Shown here piece after piece: positions 25,001-37,166 of a stretch of DNA of 64,000 nucleotides. How positions within the stretch are numbered: position 1 is the first letter of the stretch; each line of letters starts with the position of its first letter. The DNA lies in the NCBI GenBank assembly GCA_963678705.1, contig OY783221.1, positions 2,046,001 through 2,110,000 of the forward strand, given 5' to 3'. The translations under genes were made by a program, and so were the position numbers. A model generated the notes under the pieces. The model saw only the letters and a list, made by a program, of their open reading frames with translations, was not told the DNA's origin and did not search any database. Source of the DNA: Panorpa germanica (taxonomy: Eukaryota; Arthropoda; Insecta; Mecoptera; Panorpidae).

Positions 25001-25447
25001 CGTTACATCAAGCTATGTTACATAAATTTACCGCTTAACAATAATGTTTAGCGTTTGTAAGTACTAAGCAGTTTGTTGGATATAAATCAGTGGCTCCCAA
25101 GAGGTAACTGGAGGATACGTACTTCTGAGATTGTATCTAGACAGGAGCGTAACGAAAGAGTGAAAAGTTCGCTCCAAATTTCGAGCCAGTAACTCGGTTT
25201 AATTAAAAATACATACAATACTGTAAGAACTACATAACCAAGGTATGAAACGCAATATATTTCTGACCATTTATTAATTTTCATTTCGTTGAATCAACCT
25301 ACCTATTTTGGACGCTGGAAGAATTTCTTTCGGTGAAGTGCATACTTAGTATTTACAGAAAAATGGTAGAGGAAAACACGCAATTCATGAACAAGGTGTT
25401 GAACAAATTTAGGACAACAATCTAGACGTCATAGCCCAAATTACCAT
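24433..25447. other. Intergenic with an (AT)n microsatellite
   Basis: No gene seen. The microsatellite at 24911-24992 is the main feature; the open frame running through it (24848-25051) is a low-complexity artefact. Confidence 0.5.
24911..24992. repeat. (AT)41 microsatellite
   Basis: An uninterrupted AT dinucleotide run of about 82 bp. Confidence 0.95.
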
Positions 25448-25918
25448 AGTTCGGCGGCGACTTATACTTAAAAGACGTTATAATAGCGGTATAAATCTAT
25501 AATACGATCATGAATTTTATCTTATTCGTTCCTATATACATTATAGAAATCCAAACTCTAAATGCGAATGTGGTGAAGAAGAGGCAGAACCTGACCACAT
25601 TCTGTGGCAATGTAAAAATACATCAATGGCAAGAAATGGACTCCAAAGGGCGGTGCTACAGACTTCGCAGACGCTTCCTGTTAACACCGCTTTTTTGATT
25701 GAGAAACCGAAATTTATAACTGCAGTAGCCATGAATAGATCATTCTTGTTATCTGGGTATAATATATAAGAAGAGGCAGAATAGTATTAGGAGCGATAAA
25801 AGGCTACGTGCCTACGAAGCCCGGAAAAAAACTATATTTACATTATAGAAAAATAAGTGAGTCAGTGCTTTTTAGTTATATCGGCAGTTTATACCACACA
25901 ACTTGTTTTAAGTATGAA
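25448..25918 (+). mobile_element. MITE family 2 copy interrupted by a LINE insertion
   Basis: 25448-25561 and 25842-25918 together match the uninterrupted element at 63622-63801 (shared AGTTCGGCGGCGACTTATAC, AGCGGTATAAATCTATAATA, AAAAATAAGTGAGTCAGT, CAACTTGTTT). The break coincides exactly with the ends of the LINE fragment described next. The right terminal repeat seen in the other copy (GTCGCCGCCGAACT) is not preserved here. Confidence 0.8.
25550..25850 (+). mobile_element. LINE family 2, 3' end, nested in MITE, with target duplication
   Basis: An open frame starting NPNSKCECGEEEAEPDHILW encodes the cysteine-rich C-terminus of a non-LTR reverse transcriptase (C-x-C ... H-x4-C) and ends after MNRSFLLSGYNI at about 25770; a short 3' UTR follows, ending in an A-rich stretch near 25830. 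The insertion is bracketed by TACATTATAGAAA on both sides (about 25549-25561 and 25839-25851), whereas the empty homologous site at 63.7 kb has this string once. This is a 5'-truncated insertion into a pre-existing MITE, so it is younger than the MITE. Confidence 0.8.
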
Positions 25919-27474
25919 TATAATTATATTTTATTTTCTCATCTTTTTCAGTGTATTTTCTTTCCTCTTAGCACCCAGCTCTTATGCTTCCCATCAATTA
26001 GTCCATTATATAGAGATAATACTGCATTAAAGTCCATAATTTTTTCACTACTTCTGCTTTCTATACTACTTACTTTTATTTTCTGTTGTTTACTTATTAA
26101 TTTTTGATGTGTTTGATGTGATGTTTTGATATAATCCACAACTAGAGGAGGTTCCTACGACCATAGTCTCCATGAGGGTCAAATACCCCTAACGCCTACG
26201 TAGTTGTTAATTGTATTTTTTTGTAATTTCCTACAAAACCCTTTAATGTTAAAATATTCATAGATGGTCGAATAATAGGTCGAATCAAATGGGAGATAAA
26301 TAAATAATGAATATATTTATTTCCGATTTAACTACGAAGAAGAAGTCTATATACTGTAATAGGTTTAACATATATAGACAAAATTGTAAGCGTATGCAGG
26401 CATTATTGAATGTTTTAAATGGTAGTAATTTTCTTTGAAACGCCCTACTTTACAGCGATGCAGCTCAATATCTGTGGGATATACAAAAAAATGTTGTATG
26501 AACAAATTATAGGAAATTGAGTTCTCTATTAGATTGATTATCACTATTTTTATCATAGGACGTACTGGTAAGGAGATATTACAAAAATACTGCTTTCACA
26601 CGCTATATTTTTTTTGGAAAATTTTGTTGTGCACGTCAGGCTATTGTCTATCATTCCTATGTCACTGTTTGAGAACCATAGCAGCTTAGGCTTGTTCTAA
26701 GAGTAGCTCCAACTGGTTCACAAACTGATGAACTTTAACTTAGCCCTTGTTTGAATGTATTTGTTTGGGAGAGTCGGGCATCAAGCATCAGGCATAACCG
26801 CAGGACAATCGACTTGTTAAAGACTACAATGTGAAGGGATGAAAGGGGTTTATGGAGGATGAGATAAGGGTGTTAAATATAAACATTTCATTTCACATGT
26901 TTACTTTAATTTAGAATAAATAAGTACTTCACATTGTGTACTTGTGTTGTGTGCTACTACGCCAGTTACCAGTTCCATTTTGAATCCTGCTGAATCTTAC
27001 AATTCAATTCGGATATAAAATAAACGTGCTCTTGTAAATATGAACATACACGTATATTTATAATACGTATTTACAATCTGGATAAATTTATATAAGAAAC
27101 GAAAATCATTGCTTTGATATTGGATTAATACCATACATCACAAATACTCTACGGAGCTGTGTAATAGTAGTTGCCTAACTTCAGGCGGGGATGCATTTGT
27201 GTGTTATTTAATCAAAGTATCTTTTGGAAAATAAACGAATACTCGCATTTCGAACCGTGTTTTGTTATAGAACGAAGTAAAAATAATTAAGAAACTAGTT
27301 TTAATAGCAAACAATAATTTCAGATAAAATGTTAGAGTTCACCTTAGAATTACCTCACTTTCATAGTTTCTTAGCAGACGTAGAAAATGAATAGCCATGA
27401 GGTACAGTGAGATACAGTTAATTTTTAATGTATTACATGTGTTATAAAATGACTTAGATATTAAACATAAAAAT
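25919..27474. other. Intergenic, nothing recognised
   Basis: AT-rich; the open frames at 25808-26107 and 26365-26556 have no domain or splice context. No RNA gene recognised. Confidence 0.4.
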
Positions 27475-28100
27475 GTTTCTATAGAGGAAGAACGAAAAGG
27501 AGAAAAGAGTACTTTGAAAGGAACGGAATGACAACAGAGGAGGCAGAGAGAAGAAGAGAAGAAAGCACAAGTGTGTAAGAGGAGCTAAGGAGCAGAGACA
27601 GAGAGATACAGCAGCAGGAAAAAATGAAAAGAATTGATAATAGCAATTATAATGATAGATACAAGAGGATTTAGGAGAGAGAGATACCGGAATACATACT
27701 ACAAAGAAACAACATAAGATGAATCGCAAGATTTAGATTGGGAAACGAAGAGAAAGGCAGCAGATACTGAAAAATAGAGAGTAAAAGATGTGCAAGGTGT
27801 GCTGGAGATAAATAGAAACGCTGGAGCGCATTAAGCATTCATATGAGAAAAGAGTAAAAAGTGAAAAGAAGATTGTACAGCTATTGAAAGGAGGCAGTGA
27901 ATGGAAGCGGTGGATGGCGGAGATAGAGACAAAAAGCGAGGAAGGAAGAGGAGTGGCAGACTAGAAACAGGAGGGAGAGTAGCAATAGGGGTGTAAATTT
28001 ATCTGTTTTTGTTAGTATTTTTATTATTCTTTTGGAAGGAGTGAGAATGGGTAGATAGTATGTAATTAAGCACAACAGTATATATTTTAATGATTTAAGG
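27475..28100 (+). mobile_element. LINE family 1 relic reaching further 5'
   Basis: A purine-rich, badly decayed copy. It retains the stretch upstream of the cysteine motif (charged region of the ORF at 27480-27700), then ARFRLGNEE-like sequence near 27735 and a disturbed cysteine motif near 27790, ending near the 3' UTR by 28100. Many interruptions make it the oldest of the four family-1 copies, but it extends further 5' than the others. Confidence 0.65.
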
Positions 28101-28108
28101 CGAAAGAA

Positions 28109-28330
28109 CCCAGTAAACATTTGGTGAAGTGTCCCTTTTTATGCATCAACTTTATCTTCATTTGTATTCCGACAGGTAGAGTGGTTCCGTCATCTGAAGC
28201 CGATAAAACAGACATTTCATATGAACGTTGTAAGAAACTGAACTATAAATGAACTCTTTCATGACAAAACATGTACAAGTGACTTCAAAATGCTCCAAAA
28301 TGTTTAATGGGAATGTAGTGTCTTATGGCA
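28109..28330 (+). repeat. Dispersed repeat 3, copy 2
   Basis: Starts CCCAGTAAACATTTGGTGAA and follows the same order of blocks as 20631-20890, including GCATCAACTTTATCTTCATT, GCCGATAAAA and CATTTCATATGAACG. Confidence 0.6.
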
Positions 28331-29036
28331 AAAACATTACAATGAAACAATAAGTTATTATCTTCGGCATATACTTGCATATTATATATAATTGCATGGA
28401 AATAACAAATTTCCCAACTATTTGGAGAGGCAAATACATGTCAAATAAAATAGGTTACTATTCATTTAATATTATATGAATCATTAAAGACGACAGCGGT
28501 TGAAAACTTGCCCTATTCTAATAATCAAAATTGTTGTGACTTTCTTTTATTATAATCTAGTAATAGTCTGATAAATTAAGCTACTGATTTCACTTGCAAT
28601 GACTCTATGACTGGTGTTAAATGCGTACGCAGAATAAATGTTGGCACACACAGCGAACAAAGGATTGCCTATACATTTGGGAAAGCTTCTAAATCCTAAA
28701 CAGTTTTCCTTGCGATGGTGAACTCCATTACGTAATTCTACAACAATGTTTTGGGATTTATATAAAGGTTTCCGCTTAATCCCTAGGGACAATTGTCTAA
28801 TGGATTGACAGCAGAAACCTACAGGCTTTACACATCTTCTATTGTAGCCTCACATCACCAGATTGTAGATCATATGTGGGCTCAACAGCAAATCTAAATA
28901 CTTGGAATACACAAACGTAAATTAGACTATTAAGCAGTAAGGAAATGAAGCAATTCTAAATATCCAACTACAAAAAGTGGTTCCAAATTTCCTGTGTTTT
29001 AGTAATTTGAATCAGAGCTTTGGAATTAGTCTCGGA
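28331..29036. other. Intergenic, nothing recognised
   Basis: No coding exon recognised; the minus-strand open frame at 28550-28792 has no known motif. Confidence 0.4.
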
Positions 29037-29709
29037 AGGAACACCGGAAGTTATTATTAATTGTTTATTGTTCGCCTTTCGGCTTTACAATCTACATTCT
29101 TAATACATTTCATTTACTTCAACTTACAATTAAATTTACATTATTCTAGACCTTTTTATTTCCAAAAGTACTTTCTGCTTCTTCTTCTCTTGACCCTCTT
29201 CCTTCATTTTCCCTAGTCTTCCTTCTGTACTGGTCTATTCCCTAGTCTATTTTTCTGGGCTGACGTTTAACTGTTTCCTCGCTACTTCTTTCTTTCTCCT
29301 GCTTCCCTTCACTGCCTCTTTTAGTACTTCCTTTCTCTTCCTGTTCCTTGTGCAACCCAGCCACCAGCTTATTTATTCTCCTGTTTTTTCTTTCCTTCTT
29401 ACTATTTCCGCCATCCACCTCTTTCCTTCACTGCCTCCCTTTAATAGCTGGCCAATATTCCTTTCGCTCGCTACTTTTTCCTTACACTCAAACTTAATGT
29501 GCTCCAGTGTTTCGTCCTCCGCTCCACACACTCTACACTTTCTTTCCTCACTACTTTCCCAGTATCTGTTTCCTTTTTCCTCATTTCCCAATCTAAACCT
29601 TGCTGTTCTTCTTATGTGTTATGTCTTTTTCTATAAGGTACTGAGGCACATTATTTTCCCATACCCTTTTATATTGTATTGTAGTTGCTTTTCAGGAACA
29701 CCGGAAGTT
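29037..29709 (-). mobile_element. LINE family 1, young 5'-truncated insertion
   Basis: Reverse-orientation copy, nearly identical to the one at 22.8 kb in the cysteine-rich tail (GNEEKGNRYWESSEERKCRV and so on) and 3' UTR. It is flanked by a perfect 16-bp duplication AGGAACACCGGAAGTT at 29037-29052 and 29694-29709. It extends slightly further 5' than the 22.8-kb copy. Confidence 0.85.
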
Positions 29710-30214
29710 TGATGTCTTCCACCAGTGTTCCACCACTGTGTACGTTAGTACTACTTGTATTTTTCATTTTCTCAATATATTTAATACGTTCTAATAGTAG
29801 CTTTGCATCTCATTTACTTTTTATAATGCTCGTACAAATGTTGAATTCACATCAAACGAAATCTCGTTGATTAATGTTTCACAAATCCAACTCAGTTCTT
29901 AACAGAATTCAATTTTACATTTATTTCATTCAGATATAATCTTCGTCCTCCTTTGTGAGTTCGTTTGCAGTGATTTGCAGAAGCCAACGAATGAACTTTG
30001 AATATCAGCTAATAAAGTAAATGGATATTCATTTGAAAATGCGTCAGCGGAAACTAGTCATAACTAATTAAATTCTTTAATTATATACTCTAATATCTTA
30101 TTTAATTAAACTATACAAATATAATGTAAAGCTAATATATAAACTTCGGTAAATAATAAAACGTATTACGTAGATAACAAATATTACGTTTACGTTTGTG
30201 TTTAGAACGTTTAA
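29710..30214. other. Intergenic, nothing recognised
   Basis: AT-rich, no features recognised. Confidence 0.4.
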
Positions 30215-30832
30215 ATGGGCTTGTGTCCTCATTTTTTAGTGGTCGATTTTTCAATTGTTCATTGAAATTTATGTATATAAATTTGTATGTGCGCGTCTAT
30301 TTTATTAAATATCTCAATATTGACGGAGATATAGCAATTAAAAATTTGAATTGCAGTTTTAGCGCTAGAGATGTCGGCCATATTTGTATGACGTGAAATG
30401 CATTTTAACGTCAGTTATTTGTTGAGTAGGTCAGTGCTGTTGGTAGTCGAAATAATCAACTCAAGTCAAAGAATAATAAGTTTTTATTTTATTTAACCTT
30501 GTTACGGCAGACATAATATTGAAATTTTATTGTTCCTAGAAACAGCTGTAAATAATATTTGATATTTTGATATATAAATACATATAGCAGAGATTTATGA
30601 GCTGTAAGGTTGGTAACCTTACACAAGGATTGTGATCTCACATGCACTTGGAATGTTTACAACGTTGAATCCCTTAAATAATTAAAGAGACAAAATGACT
30701 TTTTTAATTGTTAATATCTCGTAACATATAAGGAGTTATTAAAAAATAATTGAACATTTGAGGTTCTAGTAACCAACTTTATCAATATATAGTACACTTT
30801 TATAGAAATTAAGACATAGGACACAAGCCCAT
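30215..30832 (+). mobile_element. MITE family 1, copy 4, both ends intact
   Basis: Runs from ATGGGCTTGTGTCCTC to GGACACAAGCCCAT with 14-15 bp terminal inverted repeats and the full interior. Its orientation matches copy 5, which begins only 319 bp downstream. Confidence 0.85.
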
Positions 30833-31151
30833 TATGACGTTCTGCATTTAGGGACTACTATGAATATGAATCCAGCAAAAGTTTTACACATCGAGGTCTG
30901 GCGAACCACTCGCGATAATGTGCAATACATAACAGTATTTAAATCGGAACATTGAAAAGCTCTTACAAACTGATAGCCAATATATAAAGCCAATTAAATT
31001 CTAACTGTGAAAACAGAGTGAGAGAGAGAAGGGTAGGTTTGTCGAGTATGGGTATAGTAAAAACATCTACGAGATTGGAAAACAAAGTTTCCAAAACGTG
31101 ATTAAAAATTGTGATAACTTATTCGCCAAAGTTGTTTATTTTTTCCTCATA

Positions 31152-31766
31152 ATGGGCTTGTGTCCTCATGTTTTAGTGGTCGATTTTTCAATTGTTGATT
31201 GATATTGATGTGAATAAATGTGTATTGGCGTGTCTATTTTATTAAATATCTAAATATTGACGGAAAGTTTGGATTGTAGTTTTAACGCTAGAAATGGTCG
31301 GCCATATTTTTATGACGTGAAATGGATTTTAACGTCAGTTTTTTGTTGAGTAGGTCAGTGCTGTGGTAATGTTTGTACCGGTTGGTAGTCGAAATAATCA
31401 AATCAAGTCAAAGAATAATAAGTTTTTATTTTATTTAACCCTGCTAAGGCAGACATAATATTGAAATTTGATTGTTCCTTGAAATAGCTGTAAATAATAT
31501 TTGATATATTAATACATATAGCAGAGATTTATGATCTGTAAGGTTGGTAACCTTACACAAGGACTGTGATGTCACATGCACTTGGAATGTGTACAACGTT
31601 GAATCCCTTTAATAATTAAAGAGACAAAATGACTTTTTTAATTGTTAATATCTCTTAATATATACGGAGTTATTAAAAAATAATTGGACATTTGAGGTTC
31701 TAGTAACCCACTTTATCAATATATTGTACACTTTTATAGAAAGTAAGACATAGGACACAAGCCCAT
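31152..31766 (+). mobile_element. MITE family 1, copy 5, both ends intact
   Basis: Runs from ATGGGCTTGTGTCCTC to GGACACAAGCCCAT. Flanks read ...CATA and TAAT..., compatible with a TA duplication of the Tc1/mariner type, but the other copies do not confirm this. A short internal deletion near 31265 distinguishes it from copy 4. Confidence 0.85.
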
Positions 31767-33147
31767 TAATTAACTTATCTAAATTAGCCTGTATCTATAT
31801 TCATAAAGCCAATGCTTATTGAATTTCCTTATTTTAAAAATTCATAAAACAACAAGTATTGGAGATATCATTTTCATTCTTTTTCCTTTACATACAGCTG
31901 CATTTAAAGTTTCTTTTAATTACGTCTTGAAAATGATATTTGAAAGTGGTCTCAGTACTGGACGATAAATTTGGGGAGTCAAAATCGAAAGTTTTTTGCA
32001 TGAAGCATATTGTTATTCAGCTCACCCAATGTCTTTTGGCGATTGGTACACCAAAGATTGTAATCCAGCGAGCATGCTGGCCACTGAAGATCACCCATAA
32101 AAGAGATCGGGGGGGTGTTCGTGCAAGAGAGTCATTAACGTTCGTATTAATTAAAAAATAAATAAACTATATTATTGAATACAACAAGATGCATATATGT
32201 TGATTCTGTTCTGTGAATAAAATAATCTGAAACATACAATGACAACAGGAGCTGGGAATGAAGCTTAAGGCCTTATCATTTTAGAAATAAAGCTATTAAT
32301 TATTTGTTAATGCCATCTATATTCGAGTAGAAACTTTATAAATCAGTTAAGAAATAAATAGGTTAGAAAGAGCTCGTAAAATTAATTTCCAAAATGGAGG
32401 TTACACTATAGAGAAGTTCATTTTGATAATTCTATGAAAATAAGGAAGTAACAAAAAGTAAGGTTGATCAAAATGTATCAAATAACTAGCTACAGTTCTG
32501 GATGAGCTTCATAGATGGCTACCGTTGTCTAATGGGTTTGTCGATTGATTTTTAGATGTCTTTCTTTCATTTTTTATAGAAATATAAATAGACGTTTGGC
32601 GAATGGTGTTTTCATTTTTTTAAATATGAATTTCTATCCATTTTCATTTAATCTTTTATTTATATGTTACAAAAGGAAAATTGGTATGAAACAGAGTGCA
32701 TGACGGGGCCTAATGCTTAAATTAAAGCTGTATTTATGATAACATTATTTATTAATTATATTGAGATTGTTACAAATTGAACAGCTATTTTATATAGTCA
32801 GTGGTTTACAGTTTTAAATATTTATAAAGTAAACTCAGAATCTGTTTTAATAGGACGTTAATTTTCACTTTAAGTCACACTACTTATTCTACCAAGAACG
32901 CAGATATATGCAAGTCAACGACATAACTAGACGCGCAAATACTTTGTAAGATATTTGATTTGAGATATTTGAATGAATTACAGATTGATTTAAAATTAAA
33001 ATAAATGCTTTTAATATTGTAATATGACAAAGTGATAATGAAGGGCACCCGGATTGTGGTGCTTATTTTATATCATTCCAAAACAGACATATCACTATAA
33101 AAATATTTTACATACAGAGATGATATGAACAAATATCAACAGCATTT
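31767..33147. other. Intergenic / 3' flank of the 880-residue gene
   Basis: AT-rich with no recognised gene or repeat. The part next to 33148 probably contains the 3' UTR of the minus-strand gene. The open frame at 31940-32161 shows no domain. Confidence 0.4.
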
Positions 33148-36083
33148 CTATAAATAAAAATATAAGGTTAGGTTTCGTCTGAATTTCTTTTTTCTTCGTT
33201 TACTAACACCTGACATGTTTTCTACTTCGTTTGCACTTCCTGGGCAATTCGGTTCTTCTGCTGTACTAATCTTTGTGTCATTTCTTTGACTGCAACATTT
33301 TGTCTTGCATATTTTGGATTTGCCTAATTTAGTGCGCAATTTATTGCTAAAGTGATCTACTGTGTTTTCTTTAACCTGTTCTTTAATCGGTTCTTTAATC
33401 GGTTCTTTAATCGGTTCTTTAATCGGTTCTTTAACCTGTTCTTTAACCTTCTTTGTTTCTTCGTTTTCCCCTTTTACGGTTTTGGAATTATTTCTAGCAT
33501 CTTCTTCACCACTAAATATCTTCTCAGCACGTCTTAAAATGCTTGCCATTTTTTCGGTGGCTTTTTGTGGCACGTTCTCAGGAGTTACGTCATTGGACTT
33601 TTCGACCAACTGAACTTGTTCTGTACCAACTGATGATTTCTTATTATCAGCAGGTTTCTCTACTTTAACGGCATTCTTCTCTTCAACGGGGTCTTTTTTT
33701 GCTGCGTCTCCTCCGCTTTCCCACATGAATCTCCTTACACGTTTCAATATGTCTTCGTTTTCAACAGGATTCTTCTTTATTTCGGTTATTCTATTTGATA
33801 TTTTAGTGGCTAATGAAGTTTTCGGATTTTCCGCTTCTGCCTTTTCATCTATCTTATTATTTTTGGAAGATTTTTGCAGGTTGACCGGAATTTCTTTCTC
33901 CGTAACGGTTCGTTTCTTCTTGTTAATATTATCCTCGTCTTTTTTGTCATTGCCACTTTTATTCTTGCCCTCTTTATTTACCACATCAGCTTTGGCATTA
34001 TCTTCAGCTTTAACTTTCTTAACATGTACAGGTCCCTTGCCATCATCTTTGCTTAGTGCTTTGGTAGTACTGAATTGTCTTAGGATATGCTTTGCCGGGC
34101 GCTTTATTGCCTCTTCCTCTTCGCGGCATTTGCTGAAACATGTTGCTTGCGACTGTTTGATTGCTGTTATCAACCGCAGAAGGATTTCCTTCAAGGCTTC
34201 TTTTAAGGACTCTAAATCGCAGCACGGTTCACATGACTTTGGATAACACGCATCCGGGGAGTAGCGAGAACGTGTTTGACTCTCTTCGCTACTGGCGCGG
34301 CGACGACTACGATAAGGATGCTCCACTTCTGAGCGCAATGGTAGAATATCTTCTTCATGGATCTTACGACTTCTGCGATGTTCTTTTTGGTTGTCATCTT
34401 CGTCATTGTCACTATCATCGTCACGGGGCCTACGTCTTTTAACGGGTTCCTCACGCGACCCCGTTATAACATATTCCTTGGTACCTGCCTTAACATTTTC
34501 TTTGTTGTTTGGCATAGAGTCTTCTTTTAGTGTCACATCTATATATTCCTCACAACTGCCCTTATCTTCAGGTTTTGATGAGGCACATTCCGATGGCTCC
34601 TCATTACCACGCCTCGCATTTATTTTATCTTGTCTGTATTCTGATTCCTCTGTACGACAGGACTTTTTCTTTCGTTTTGTAGGTACATATTCTTCGTCAT
34701 TACAGTTTCTTTCACGTTTTGATTGTCCCTCACTGTTCGACTTTCTCTCACGTTTCTTATGACTTCTTGGGACGGTTTTGTTTTTTGCAGCTCTAAGTAT
34801 TTCGGACCCGTTGGGAGGCACTTCTTGATATTCAGGTTTTACAGTATTATTTATTGGATCTTCCAGTTTTGCTTTCTTTGATTTTGGATCTTCTTCATGA
34901 CTCGGGGTTGTGTAGGTTTCTGGTTGTGGATCTTCCTTACCGGGATAATTGAGAGTACATGGTAGATCTTCTTCATATTTTGGCCTTCTAGGATAGGATG
35001 GTATTACCCTTTCCTGCGCAAAAGGCACTTGAACTTCATAGCACTGAGGTCTATGAATTTTGTCTACAAAAAACTTTTTACGACTGTTGGGTGATAATTT
35101 GCAGTGCTGGCATTTTCTTTCTTTGACTGGTTTATTGGCAGCTGTTGATATTCCCTTTCCTTGGTACACGTTCTCTATTGTGATAACTACATCTTTGCCG
35201 TTCAAGGTCCTACCACCTAAAACCATGGGCATGGGCATATCAGTAGTTTGCACATTATGCAACCGCTTATTCTTTGGTTGTTGCCGCAATATTAGTTTTT
35301 TATATTTGTGTTCTGTTGTAGTATTATGTTCTTCTTTACATTGGATTTGAGATGAATTTTTAAGATCCTCAGGTTCTGCTTTTTCAACGTCAGATGTAAA
35401 TGTAGAATAATTTAATTTTTTCGTTCCAAGAAATTTGTTATTTAAGTGTTGTTGTTGTTCATTGCTGCTTTTCTCGAGACATCTTGTCTCTTCGGGCATT
35501 AACGCATCGTCAAACCAATTTTTGGATTTTCGTTTTATTTTTGATGAAACTTCTTGGAACTCAGGTACTGCAACATTACGTTCTTCGTCATAAATTATTC
35601 TATCATCTGTGACAAAAAATGGATTCGATTTCCATCTCTTTTGAACAAGCTCTGAAAGTTTACCTGATAATTTCCTCTTTTTACTAACACCGTGAAAATT
35701 ACATAAGCGTGGTCTAGTTAGCTGAAAATATAACATTTCAGTTATTAAAACGTGTTATAGGATAAGTCAATCTATCATAACAAGTAACGGCAAGTTCATA
35801 TCGTGCTTTGCTTTAAGAATTGGACCACTGTTGGCCAAATTAAACGGGTACAAACAATTTGCCTAAATGTCCATATTTGCCAATACCTATAGTGTATCGA
35901 TAGCCTACAAATGCATATTCGCTTGATAGGTGGGGTTAAAATGGTGCGATGCAAACCGAAGGGAACTTAGAGCTAACATGATAACAACATTTTGTGATAA
36001 TGGTCATAACGTACCTGACAAATTTCGAATTTTGCATTAACTAAACCTTTGCATACATTTCTTAAAGACGAGTTAAAGGTCAT
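33148..36083 (-). CDS. Unrecognised 880-residue, highly charged protein
   Basis: Two exons on the minus strand: 36083-36015 (23 codons, starting MTFNSSLRNVCKGLV) and 35721-33148 (857 codons plus stop). A methionine codon at 35736 would let the large exon start alone, but it lies inside a good acceptor (TATTTTCAG), and the upstream exon joins in phase, so I prefer the spliced start. The joined N-terminus is basic with almost no acidic residues and could be a mitochondrial presequence. The body is rich in K, E and R, with NLS-like clusters (KRKKK, VKRRRPRDDD) and a fivefold KEPI/KEQV-type repeat near residues 790-812 encoded by 12-nt tandem repeats. A central RQFSTTKALS also looks presequence-like. 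I recognise no domain. It is divergent to the ZAD gene, start codons 1.08 kb apart. Long open frame and clean splice make it a real gene; function unknown. Confidence 0.75.
33366..33438. repeat. 12-bp coding tandem repeat
   Basis: Near-perfect copies of GGTTCTTTAATC lie inside the 880-residue gene and encode the KEPI repeats on the minus strand. Such 12-bp arrays change length easily without shifting frame. Confidence 0.85.
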
Positions 36084-37166
36084 TTGTTAATTTTAATTTT
36101 TTTTAATTTTATATGCTTTTTATTTGACATGCTTAAGCATGGTGAAATTTTGTTTTAAAAATAAACAAAAAAAATTAGGTGTTCATGGTAATATGTATTT
36201 CTGTATAAAATCCAGTTTTGATAATAACATAGTAACTCAATGTTTGTAAATAAATCGAGAAATTATACAATTTCTCAAAATATAAAAAACTATAAAATTG
36301 CAACAAAGTTTTTTACATTTTAATTTATGAAACAATATTTGTTTTTATTTGAATAGATCCGATATGCTTAAGATCTACAAAAATGTATATACATAGTTAT
36401 TGCATATTTGTGCAAACTTTTTATAAAGATGCCTATCAAAACCTCAAATATCCAATTACTTTTATTCATTTCGCAATATTCTAGAAGTTATTAACGATTG
36501 AAATAGTCATCCTAACAACCACTGTTAAACAGAAGAAGTGCAAAAGAGATGCAGTATTAAACGTCAAAGCTATAGCAGCTGTTCTACTAGTACTACAGTA
36601 AAACAAAATATAAACTTTAAATAGATGTACATAGATTTATGTAAATATATATGAATACTTAGTGATAGCAGGAAAAATAAAGTTCTTATAGACGAAAACC
36701 GCAATGGCCAACATAGAAAAGATATTTGTGCTGATCTATCACTGATTCTATTGATAGATTTATAACATAAGGGTTGTTATGCACATGCATCTAATATATT
36801 CAAATATCATAACGTATTATAATATTGTAATATAATTATTTATAAAAACAGTTAACAAGTTAGTTAGAAATAATTTCATAGTATTAATAATAGATGACGC
36901 TAGTGTTTTACGTGCACATATTACGTGTCCCTGGTTACTATGATTTTCTTTGAATATAACTTCTGGCAATACATATTTAGCACATGTTTGTTATTATCTC
37001 TGCATGTTTTTTGACATGTTATTGCATGTTATAACATGTAGCTAGATTGACCGTTAAAGTTAAAATCTTATTAAATATCTTTTCTTTGCTTATAATCATT
37101 GATCAGTGTCAATAAGCAAGTGCAAAAAGTACTTTTATATAATCTCGTGTTTTCGATTTAGTGAAA
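36084..37166. promoter_or_regulatory. Shared divergent upstream region with MITE scrap
   Basis: Both neighbouring genes start outward from this 1.08-kb AT-rich interval, so it should contain both promoters; I could not pick out TATA or initiator sites with confidence. A decayed end of MITE family 1 (ACCTCAAATATCCAATTAC, TTATTAACGATTGAAATAG) lies at about 36440-36520. Confidence 0.45.

Noticed and set aside
24848-25051. Open frame rich in Tyr-Ile repeats
   Set aside because: Produced entirely by the (AT)n microsatellite.
33725-34246. Long plus-strand open frame (173 codons) inside the 880-residue gene
   Set aside because: It is antisense to a well-supported coding exon with low-complexity composition; no start context, splice pattern or domain of its own.
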